This document shows positions 39,382 to 51,300 of a stretch of 64,000 nt of DNA, piece after piece. The number at the start of each line of letters is the position of its first letter. The stretch's first letter is position 1. A program made the translations under genes and the position numbers. The stretch is from assembly GCF_932276165.1 (NCBI RefSeq), contig NC_064004.1:3172001-3236000 (forward strand), written 5' to 3'. Below the pieces are notes generated by a model. The model searched no databases and was not told the origin of the DNA. It worked only from the letters and a program-made list of their open reading frames with translations. Origin of the DNA: Plutella xylostella. Taxonomy: Eukaryota; Arthropoda; Insecta; Lepidoptera; Plutellidae.

Positions 39382-42300
39382 CTAGTCCTGTAGGTAATGT
39401 CAGTGATCGGTATTACCTGTATTACAGGTAAAAGATGGTAAAGATATGTTACTTTACTTAATCATACATACCACGGCGATGAAAACATAAGTCACGGAAA
39501 TGAATAACCTGGCCACGGAAATGAATAACCTAACCACGGCAATGAATACAAATTATTTTACAAGACATGGCAATGAATTTTTTTTCATTGCCGTGGCTTT
39601 TTTTTCATTGCCATAGCAAATATTGGCCACGGAAGCCACGGAAATGAAAGCATGGCGATGAAAACCAAGGCATTAAATATTAATAACTAAAAAAGTATTA
39701 ACTATTCGAAAAAATAAACACTTTATAAGGTAAATATTTTCAAAAAGCTTTCTTTTGAATGCTTACTCTAGAAGACAAACTTAATTTTATAGAAGTTATA
39801 TCTATCCACGGCAATGAAAGAAAAAATGTCCAGTCCCCAAAAATTTTACTGATTTTCACTATAGCGCAAAAACGTGGGCACCAATGTACCTCCTTCCACG
39901 TCGAGCAGTTAGGTGACACTTGTAAGAAATGATTAACGCACTGAGGGGGGCACCTTAGTTCATAGGTAAAACAATATCCTTGATCATGTTTAGGACACGG
40001 CGATGAACAGAAGTTCTAGGACACATGAATTTTCACTTACCGTTCGTTATATTCTTTATATATTTCAATAAATGTATTCCGTGACAATACTTTAACTATT
40101 AATGTATCAAATGAAACTAAGTTTAACTATCAATACTCAATATTTTTTCATCTATGAAGAATAATACAAAACGTGGTTACGTGGGGACAGACACGGCAAT
40201 GAAAGATTTGGAGGTATAATATATATTTTTTAAATATCCATTAATCCTATTATTAAAATATTTAGTGCTACACCTAGATAACTATTTCACTTAACCGGAA
40301 AAAAATATTAGAAAATTATAACTTGGTTTTTTAGTACCGATTTCATTGATGCCACGCAATTTTTGGCCGCGGGAAATTCACCCTAATATATAAAATGAAC
40401 AATAGGGGCCCTAAGACACTACCTTGGGGTACACCACGACTGTTTATCCTCTGTAGAGACCTATAGGTAGTTTCACATTTAGTGTCCAAACTTATTTTGG
40501 TTATTTCTACCAATTGGAATCTTTCGCTTAAATAGGATTCAATAAGCTTATGTATGTTGCCACGAATTCCATAAGAATGTAGTTTCCTAAGTAAGAATTT
40601 ATGGTCGACTAAGTCAAACGCCTTAGTCATGTCCATAAACATTGCACAGCAGGGTTTTCTGTTGTCAATGTTAATCAGTGTTTGATGAAGAAAATTAAAT
40701 ATGGCCATGTTTATTGTTGTGTTTCTCCGGAATCCGTATTGTTCATTTACAAGGATATTAAATTTGACAAGATACTGGTAAATAGAATTATTAATATATT
40801 TTTCGAGAATTTTTGAGAAAATGGATAACAGGGCAATAGGACGATAATATTGAATACATTCTTTGTTATTCTTTTTGTGAATGGGGATAATGACAGTGGT
40901 TTTGAGTCTCTTTGGAAATACACCCATTGTCATACATAGGTTCATTATGTAGCTTAGTGGGAATGATATTGATTCAGCTACGGTTTTTATGACCTTAGTC
41001 GTAACTTCATCATGACCTACACTATTAGTGTTCTTTAGCTCTTTTATTATCTTTAAAATGTCAGTGGGGATGGATGGTGGCATGAAAAAAGTATGATTTA
41101 CATTGTCTAGTAGGTTAGGTTGAATGTCAATAGAGGGTAATTTAGGTTCGTCAATAAAATAGTTATTAAAAGCATTAGCAATGTCAGTTGGGTCAGTGAT
41201 TATATGAGAATTAATGTAAATTTTTGAGATAGGCTCTTTTATGTTATTAAATTTTGAATTTTTTATTATTTGCCACATAGCTTTGGACTTAGAATCAGCA
41301 GTTTCAATGAGATAGCCGTTTTGGGCTCGCTGTGTCAACTGTATTACTTTTTTAAATCTATTTGAATATATTCTAAGTTTATTTTTATTCTCAGTTGTTT
41401 TATTATATTGATATATCCTAAGCAATTCTCTTTTCCTTTTACTGCATTTTTTTATACCCTTACTTATCCACTTAGGTGTTTTCCTGAGGGAAACTTTTAT
41501 TTTTTTCAAAGGGAAACACAGTTTATATAGAAGAGTGAATAGCTCTATAAAGCTAGTGTAGGCAGCGTTTGGATCGTCGCAGTCATAGACCTCAGAAAAT
41601 GAAATGCTTTCAACGTAAGATTTGAATTTTATTAGATTTTCATCACTGTAGTCACGACGTTGAATGAACCAGGATTTTAATGTGAATGACTTTTTGACAG
41701 GAAATTTAAGAAGTTGAGCAGTATGATCAGATAGACCAAAGTTAAGTACTTCACTATTACAGCCATTGGCATTGTGAGCAAAATTATCGAGGCATGTTTT
41801 ACTGATGAGTCTTGTTGGTTCTCTTATTTCTAGTTTCAAATTAAATCTTAATAGTAAATTTTCAAAATATTTAGATTGATTATCATTATTTAATATGTCT
41901 ATGTTAAAATCGCCGCACATTATGATTTTTTTATTGGACCTAGTCAGTTTTAACAGTAAAATTTGTAGTTTTTCGTAAAATTCAGTCAATTTCGCTATAT
42001 TTTTTGTGGGTGTTCTGTACAAGCATATGATAATGATTTTGTGTTGTAACAGTTCAATTGCACAACACTCAAATATGCCTTGAACAGAACTACAGTTAAC
42101 TTCAGTAAGGACTTTATAGTCATGACCTTTCCTAACTAATATACAGCTACCCCCTCTTTTTTTCTTACGGGAATAACTAGTTGCGAGTTTAAAGTTTGGG
42201 ATATTCAAAAATTCTTCCGTTTCTTCAATCATAAAGTGCTCGGTTATACAAATTAAATCAACTTTTTTGTTGGAGTCGGAAAGTTCTTGCAGATGTACAG

Positions 42301-45300
42301 TTAATAAATCTGATTTTTTAATTAGTGAAGCAATATTCTGATGTAGTACATATATATGTTTATAAGCGAAAAAAGTGCGAGTTCGAGGGTCTTTCTGGGT
42401 TGTTTTCTTGTACTTTTTTCCTGCTTACAGCAGGTTGTACATCGCTGGAGTTCTGAAGGTCCATTATTATGGACTTAATATTTAGGATTATATTTGATAT
42501 TCCATTAAAGTTTATTCTACCAGTACGTTGTGAGAACATGGAGTAAGTGAGGTCAGAGTTTGAGTCAAAAACTAGTGCATATTTATGAGTAAGCACGTCA
42601 AGGCCCATGAGGTTGTTAAACACTTCGACCCGGCAGTTATACAGGCCAGCTCCACAGATATAGGTCGGTAAGCATATAATAAAGTTTGTGTGATCCAATT
42701 TACGTATTTTCTCTCTTATCATAGTCACAAGTTCAATATAGTTGTTGGTACGCAAGAAATCCGATTCGCCAATTAATATAATACAATAGTCAGATAGTGT
42801 GAAGTCTTTTAATTTATGGTCAATGTTTGCTAATAATAATTCTAGGTTTGCGTTAGTGTTCCTATAGTTGCAGTAAGTGAAGGAGGTCGAACTGAACTGA
42901 TCTTCTAAAATTTTTAGGCTATCACTTGGTGTGCTGCTGCTCAAGAAACAAAGTTTCGTCTTCTTTCGGATTGAAGTTGATGGGTCATCCCTGCTCCTAT
43001 TTTCGCAAATTTTACTCGCTTTCTGCGTTGGTTGTGGTGTTGTAGTGGTTTTGGGTGGAGACATTTGGTTTTGTTGAATTTGAGGATTTTTTTTCCCTTT
43101 CTTCGGGGTGGTTTCGAAGGATATTTTTTTATAGAGGTTTATTTTCTTTGCCATTTCTTCGAGTGACTGTTTTAACGATGAGTTTTCCATTGATAGGTTT
43201 TTTATCTCTTCGTGAGCTATTTCCAATTGCAGTTTCGTATCCTCTAACTCATTTTAGACTCTGTTTTAGCTCCGCCAAACAATCATTTTCTTCTGAAGAT
43301 ATATTAGGTAGACTGTTGCTAGTATCTTCCAAAAAGCAAGATGAATTTTTTGTTTCATCATTGTCCGTTTGACTATGAGCTCTTCTTCTGAGGGTGATAT
43401 TGGAAAAGAAATCCATTTTTTGTGAAATGGAACGTTATGTCAAAAATATATTCTGAGCTTGCAACACTGGAACAAGCTGTCAATCTGTGTTTAGGGTTCG
43501 AAGTATCGGCGTCCGGTATCGATACCGAGTACTCATGTGGTATCGAGACGAGGGTATCGATACCGAAAAAGTATCGGTCCAAAAGTATCGATACTACTCA
43601 GTATCGAGTACTTGCGAAATAGTTAATTTTTGTACCTTCACCAGCATAAAAATCTACTTTTCCATTGCATTTAAAAAAAAAGGTTTTGGTGATAATAGCA
43701 AATAAACACAAAAAAAATGCAAGACTCTGCGGTTTTAACGGATTGATTTTGTTTTAAGATCTTTTATGAAGGCCTATCATATCATATCATAATGTGACGA
43801 CAAAGTACTCGATACCAGCGATTTGTGTATCGAGACGAGGGTATCGATACCGAAAAAGTATCGGCCCAAAAGTATCGAGTACTCAGTATCGGGTATCGCG
43901 AACGAAAGTATCGATACTTACTCGGTATCGAAAGTATCGTTCGAACCCTATCTGTGTTTGTTGTGATTGTCTGCGCGTGCGCCGGTTATTGTGTTGTTAT
44001 TGGCCCAATTTTAGAAATATTTTGAAAAATAGGCGTTGAGTCGTTTGTCCAATATGAAATCTTGTGAAGTGGATAATTTTAAAGTGAAAATATGGCTTTC
44101 TCACCGCGGGTTTCAGGCTAAGATAAGCTGCCAAACAATCTTGAAGGTTACTTCAGTGTTGAACAATTGCTTTCACAGTCTTCCAGGCGTAGATTCACTA
44201 GTTTTAATAATTAATTGTTGAGAACTTTAATAAATGCGTAATGTACGATCGGGCTCAGGGTTGCCACTTCAATGGCACTGGCAATATGCTCAGAACATTG
44301 CTAACCTTGCCCTCTATTTCTCTCCAACAAACAATCAGTTGCTATAGCTAACTCCTCTCTTTACCTCCAACAGGCAATCAAGTTCCGAGGCCTGAGTCCG
44401 TTGTCTCCGCGCAGCTCGGTGAAGCAGGGCAGCAGCCACAAGGACACCGCGCCCTGCAGCAGCTTCGAGTCCTCTGAGAGCAGCGATAGTGCTGGCACCG
44501 TATGTATCATAATATTATTATTAATGATAACATATATATCACGCCCCCACTGCTGGGGCATGAATCTCCTTCCAATGAAGGAAAGGCTTTAGGCCTAGTC
44601 CACAATGCTGGCCAAGTGCTGGTTGATGGACCTCAACTCTGCAAAACACTCCAGTCTTCTATTTTCATTCTACGAGAAAGTATAAGCCACAACCAAACTA
44701 AACACTCATTTCTTCTTCCAGCAACTGGCTCCAACCCACACAGCCAGCACCCTCGGCCGCTGCCTCACAGCCCCGGCTATCCACCACCCCTGCTATCGAT
44801 GTTCATCCTTGAACGAAGCCTGTGCGAAGAAGATCTGTCGGAAACACCCATTGGCTGTGGTTGCCCATACTGAGACGCAGTTAGTTAGGACGTATCCTGC
44901 TGGGTAAGTGGATTTGAGATTACGTTTGCAGTAGGCAGTAGGGATTGTAAGAGCTGTATTGAAGATAATTTTACAGAGGTTTCGGAAATATGCTAACAAA
45001 CAGAATCTGTTGGAATTTTCACTAGACCCAGAGAATATGTAACTACTAGTTTATAGGTAGTAATTACTTATTGAGCCTGAGGTTAAGTGTTTTGGTTGCC
45101 TATCCTTTGGAATGGAGCGGGGTGGCGTAGCTATAAATCCCACCATTAGATTCAAGATCTCCGCTCTCTCTCTCTCAGCCTTCTGTAGTCCACTGTTGGA
45201 CATAGGCCTCTCCTAACGATCGCCACCCCAAACGGTTACCCGCCATCTGCATCCAGCGGCTTCCCGCTACCTTCCGCAGATCATCAGACCAACGGGTTGG

Positions 45301-48300
45301 GGGGCGACCGACACGCCGTTTGCCGACACGGGGTCTCCACTCCAGAACCTTTCTACTCCAGCGGTCGTCGGCTCTGCGGGCTACGTGGCCAGCCCATTGC
45401 CACTTCAGCGTGCTAATCCTTTTGGCTATGTCGGTAATTTTAGTTCTCCTGCGGATTTCTTCATTACGAATCCTATCTCGCAGGGACACGCCTAACATAG
45501 CCCTTTCCATAGCACGCTGAGCAACTCTGAGCTTGTGGATAAGCCCTTTGGTGAAGCACCACGTCTCGGCTCCGTAAGTCATCACTGGCAACACGCACTG
45601 ATTGAAAACTTTTGTTTTCAGACACTGAGGTATGTTTTCAGTGAAGATGTGTCGTAATTTCCCGAACGCTGCCCATCCGAGTTGGATTCTACGAGCTACC
45701 TCTTTATCGAAGTTGGATTTACCTAATCGGATCACTTGTCCTAGGTAGGGATACTGATCGACAACTTCGATGGTGACACCTCCTACAGTTACGGGCGATG
45801 ATGAAACATGTTCGTTCGACATGACCTTTGTCTTGTCCATGTTCATTTTCAGCCCAACTTGTTTAGAGGCATCATTGAGGTCTGTGAGCATTTCGCCTAA
45901 CTCCTCCAGCGTTTCCGCCATAATAACTATGTCATCAGCAAATCGTAGATGAGAGATATATTCGCCATTGACGTTAATGCCCAGTCTTTTCCACTCTACA
46001 AGCTTAAAAACATCTTCCAGTGCACAGGTGAACAGTTTCGGAGAAATAACATCTCCCTGTCTCACGCCCCTTTGCAACTGGATCGGTTTTGTGCTATGTT
46101 CGTGTAATCGAACTGACATTGTGGCAGCATTGTACATACATCTCAACACCTCGATATAGCGATAGTCTATATGGCACCGCTGAAGGGATTGAAGCATCGC
46201 CCAGAGCTCAATAGAATCAAAGGCTTTCTCATAGTCCACAAACGCTAGACATAAAGGTAGATTATACTCCTCGGTCTTCTGTATAACCTGCCGAAGCGTG
46301 TGTATATGATCTATGGTACTATAGCCTTTTCGGAACCCGGCTTGTTCGGGTGGCTGGAAGTCGTCGAGTCTTTGCTCGAGACGATTCGTAATAACTCTCG
46401 AAAACAGCTTGTACACATGGCTCAGAAGTGCAATGGGTCTATAATTCTTCAATAGGGCTTTGTTGCCTTTCTTGAAGAACAAAGTCACTACACTTCTGCT
46501 CCATGCCTCCGGGCTTGTGCCTTCGAGTATGACGGAATTAAACAGCCTCCGAAGTGCTATTAAAATCGGTCTACCGCCGGCTTTCAGAAGTTCTGTCGTT
46601 ATTCCATCATCTCCCGGAGCTTTGTTGTTTTTTAGCTGTTTGAGAGCTATACTAATCTCGTCTAGACTGACGTCCGGAATATCTTCGGTATAGTGTCGGG
46701 TGAGTGGCGCTCGGCTGTCGTGAGCACCGCTGGTAATAGGGTTTTGTGTTGTGGTGTATAACTGTCCGTAGAATCTCTCAATTTCTCCCAGAATTTCGGG
46801 CACTGATGAAACGGTGTTGCCAGTGTCGGTCTTCAGTTGGGTCAACAGAGTCTGCCGAACAGGTCGATCTCCGCTCGTAAAATGCTATTGGTGGCTCACT
46901 CCTCACCTTACTCATCCAGTGAACCAGGAGACTTCTAGATGCTATAATACCAGTTATCACCCCACAGGTTAAGAATAGACTCGTCCAACTTCGACCCAGT
47001 GGTGTTCTGGTCGTGTGGCGTGCAGCTGGTGGCTCTCAACTACCAGACTGAGGACGCGGCTATGGCGGTCAACGCGGCCATGTTTGAGAGCAACGGCTGC
47101 GTCGGCTTTGTGAGGAAACCGCCGGTTATGTGGGACTGCACGCATATCGCTTACAGACGGTCAGTGGACGCAATTCTAGACAATCGATGGTAAAATGGTT
47201 GGTGAAAAATGAGTGAATCAGATCACTTACGTGTTTGGAAATCATGGCTAGCAAAACCCTCGACAAGGTCTACTCTCACGAAAGCCATATCCCATAATAT
47301 TTCAAGTAGCTCAATGCCTCCATCATCATCTAGATACTTATTTGATACTCGTATAAAGTATAAGTATAGTAGAGGTATAATCTGCAATACCTATGGGCAC
47401 AATTTTTTTAAGTTGTTTACTTCATAATAGAGTAATATCGAAGGCGGTACCATAGGTCATCCCGAGTAGGCATTGTTCAATGCTATAGATATATAGATCC
47501 CCATTTTAAATTTAGTAATTTAGAAACGACCGAATGGCGTAGTGGTTAGTGACCCTGACTACTGAGCCGATGGTCCCGGGTTCGATTCCCGGCTGGGGCA
47601 GATATTTGTTTAAACACAGATATTTGTTCTCGGGTCTTGGATGTGCCCGTAAAATGGCAATAGGCCCGCCCCCTATTACATTGGGACATAACACTCTGGC
47701 GAAAAGTGGGTGCAGCAATGCACCTCTGCCTACCCCGCAAGGGAGTACATTAGTACAAGGCGTGAGTGCGTGTTTTTTTTATTTTTTATTTAGAAATCAA
47801 TTAAGTAGTTATAAATGCTTTCTTCAACCTACAGGTTCAACCCAATGGACAAGGAGTTCGACGGCATCCACGCCTCACGACTGACTCTCTCCGTGATATC
47901 CGGACAGTACGTGGCCGAGCACGTCTACTCGTTCTACAACGCTTGGGTGGAAGTTGAGGTAGAGTTTTATTGTGTTAGAGACTAGCTTTGGGGTTTGGGC
48001 TATCTAGATGACGTCTTAATTTGTGACCACGAAATAACGTGTTGCCCGAATGCAAGGCTTATTTGTAGACAAGTGGCTGATAGAGGTTGGTTGAGGAAGG
48101 GCTAGCACAGTGTGTGAAGGTGATGCTTTGGGAAGTGCAGTGATCTCTTGTTGACTGGTGATTATGATAAAATGATTTACCTACTGGGTTGGTCGTGAGT
48201 CGTGACAAAACGGTGGTGGTTATCATCAGTGTAATGGTCTTCGTAGCCAGGTATTACATAATTATCTTTGTTATTATTAAATATTTATGTTCTGTATTCT

Positions 48301-51300
48301 AGGTGCTTGGGGTGCCAGCTGACTGCGCTAAACAGAGGACCAGAGTGGCCAGGCGAAACGCATTGAACCCTACTTGGAATGAAACATTCACTTTTAAGGT
48401 CAGTATCAATACAAAAAGTACTTGTATCTATGTAACTAGGTATATTACACAGACAGATTTGGAAAAGTAAGAAATGGTATCACAAAATTATTGTCACTTG
48501 GGATTTGAGTTCTAGACCTTTCAATCTCTTACCCTGGCGATCCAGCCACCAGGCAGCAAGCAAACAAGCACGGAAAAAAGTTTTGCATCACGCTCACTTA
48601 CATCGCGCAGCCTCAAGAGCGAACGCGACGGAAAACTTTGTCATTGTCTTAATTGCGTCACGTGCTAGCCCTGACATGGAAGAATTCCACACAAACTTAA
48701 CATAAATGAACCATCTCCATCCACAGATAAACTTCCCCGAGCTGGCGTTTGTCAAGTTCGAGGTGTACGACGCGGACACGAGCTACATGCTGTCGCAGCG
48801 AGTGATCCCGCTGCAGTGCCTGAGGCCGGGGTACCGCCATGTCAGGCTGCGGTAAGAAGTCATTATCTGATGATTAGAGCTATCGCTATATCTACTCTAG
48901 GTGTAGCGATGGACTATAACTCTTTCCATCCGGCGCAATTAAGACGTGACAAAAGTCTTGCATCGCGCAGCTTCAAGAGCATGACGGAGAACCTTTATAA
49001 CGTCCTAATTGCGCCTCGTGCTAGCCTTTCTGATATGGTATACCCTCAGTAAGGCTCAGAAAGGATAGCAGCAATGAAATAACTGAAGGGCAAGACTGAT
49101 ATACAAGTTCTGGTGAGTGAGTAGACATCATAACAAGCGTTGGTGAAGTTGGAGGTGTACGACGCGGACACGAGCTACATGCTGTCGCAGCGAGTGATCC
49201 CGCTGCAGTGTCTGAGGCCGGGGTACCGGCACGTGAGGCTGAGGTTAGAGAGTCACTAAATCAGTATCGTCATCAGCCTGTAGTCGTCCACTGCTAGACA
49301 TAGATCTCATCCAAGCAGCGCCACAATACTATCCACGGCCTTCTTCATAACATCCTCGGAAATTAAGTTAAACGCTGGACTCTTTACCTAATTAACTTTT
49401 CCATCTGTACCTTATAATCTCAGTGGAAGCTGAAAGAATATCAGTCGTAAGTGGATAATATCTCAATGGCAAGCCAGCGACTAGGGAATCAGTAATTAAA
49501 ATGTACAAGTTCTGGTGCTTAGGTAAACAAAGAACAAGGAAGCATAGCTTAGGAGTCATCCAGCCCTCTTTACTAATGACCTTAGACTGGTAGTCAGTAA
49601 GTAGTGGTTTGATGAGGAAGCCATAGAATAAAGAGTTTTGGCTGACAATAAACATAATAACCCCTCCTTCCAGATCACCAACAAACCAGCCTCTCAACAT
49701 GGCATCACTTCTTATATTCTCTCGCTGCACGGAAGAGCTGGCCGGGGAATCCTGTCGAGGGGACCTGGACCTCGGAGACAGCACCCAGCGGCGCAAGATA
49801 CACTTCCTAGTAGTGTATGCCGTGTCGAGGCATGAACCGTACTCCATACTGAAGGTCACACAGGATACTACTGCTAATGAGGTATGTAGAAGTATATGTA
49901 TATGCTGGAATAATCAGTATTTAGGTATCTAGGTAATATCGTAAGTTAAAATAACTAGTAATTTCACTTTTCATAACATATTGCAATTTCAAATACACTG
50001 CCACAAAATGCTGGAACAATTCTATCAAATGCGATAAAATTCTCGAATTTCGAATGAAATAAAATACATAAGTCATGGTGAATTCAGCATCTTTTTATAT
50101 GGTTTTCAGGCCATAGCCCAATGCTTAACGAAAGCCGGCGTTTGCAGATCTTCGCGAGGATCCTATGTCCTAGTCGAAGAGAATTCATCAAGAGCTCCAA
50201 CTCACAGGTAACCGACTTCATCATAAATCTACCGCAAAATAAATTATAAGGGTCACTCACGGTGAAAGCACCCACTCGAGGCACTCTGCTGCTCAAATAT
50301 GCAAATTGTGCTTTGTAAAATAGATTTAGCTCACGTCTGGAAAAGCCAGGGAAAAGCAGAACATTACATCTAGGTACCAATAGCTGCTGCTGTTTGTCAA
50401 TTTACATTTCATATGACTATCATCATCATCAGGTATAGCCGGCCACTGCTGGTCGTAGGCTTCTCCCAAAGCACGCCACTGGATGCAATCTATAGCTTTC
50501 CGCATCCAATCATTACCAGCCTATTTTTGCAAGACGTCACACCATCTAGCCGGAGGGCGTCCTCCACACGTTTACATCATCGGTTATCGGGTCTTCGGAA
50601 GATGTGACATGCCATGTGGGTGAATTTAGTTTTCTTTACCCTATGAATAACCATAAAGACCTAATCCATTTCCATCTCTCTACAGGGTGTTAGCGCCTCA
50701 CGAGCGGGTCCTGCGCGTGTCGACGGCGCGCTCCGGCAGTCGCCTGCTGCTGAAGCGAGTCGGCGACGACCCCAGCAGCCGCGCCTGGCTCACCAGCATC
50801 AGGTATATACAGGGTGCTCGCTCCTCACCAGGGTACATATACAGGGTGGAGGCAGTCGCCTGCTGCTGAAGCGAGTCGGCGACGACCCCAGCAGCCGCGC
50901 CTGGCTCACCAGCATCAGGTATATACAGGGTGCTCGCTCCTCACCAGGGTACATATACAGGGTGGAGGCAGTCGCCTGCTGCTGAAGCGAGTCGGCGACG
51001 ACCCCAGCAGCCGCGCCTGGCTCACCAGCATCAGGTATTAAGTCGCCTTGATCGAATCCACAAAGACCCATAAATTACGATCAGCCAACTGTTTAGTATG
51101 ACGTGTTACCACTGTTCCTTACAAATATGATTAATTTGAAGGTCCCATCCTTTTGCCACAGTGGTAAAACCTAGCTCTAGTGTTCGTCAACAACAGGCTA
51201 AGAAGAAGAGCCCAAAAGTTTGTGTAAGAGTGGACAAAAATGGCGGCCATCTTCGCTCATGAACGAACGATAAGGGTTCTGTCAGGGAACCCTTTATATT

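Larger units (their letters stand above)
37525..40383. mobile_element. Unclassified non-autonomous DNA element, TAAT target, CACGGCAATGAAA clusters
   Basis: Inserted in the LINE RT frame. Ends are inverted, GGGTGGATTTC and GGGTGAATTTC, with a 4-bp duplication TAAT (37521-37524, 40384-40387). Removing it restores the LINE frame junction. The motif CACGG(C/A)(A/G)ATGAAA occurs about 17 times, in clusters at 37700-37800 and 39470-39830 and singly near 39998 and 40190. There is no transposase frame; a palindromic block (about 38100-38500), an RTE fragment and a SINE-like A-tailed block are nested inside. Confidence 0.8.
36416..43420 (-). mobile_element. CR1-like LINE with ORF1 and ORF2, split by a 2.86-kb DNA element
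   Basis: ORF1 (to 43416) carries an SGNH-esterase-like domain as in CR1 elements. ORF2's endonuclease and RT N-terminal half (40388-42358) is separated from the RT C-terminal half (36661-37520) by the insertion 37525-40383. The two halves meet cleanly at the TAAT target. The 3' end has AAAAGAT-type repeats near 36416-36440. Confidence 0.85.

Noticed and set aside
47527..47600. Possible tRNA gene
   Set aside because: The head lacks a proper acceptor stem and is followed by a SINE body; the whole is bracketed by a 9-bp duplication.
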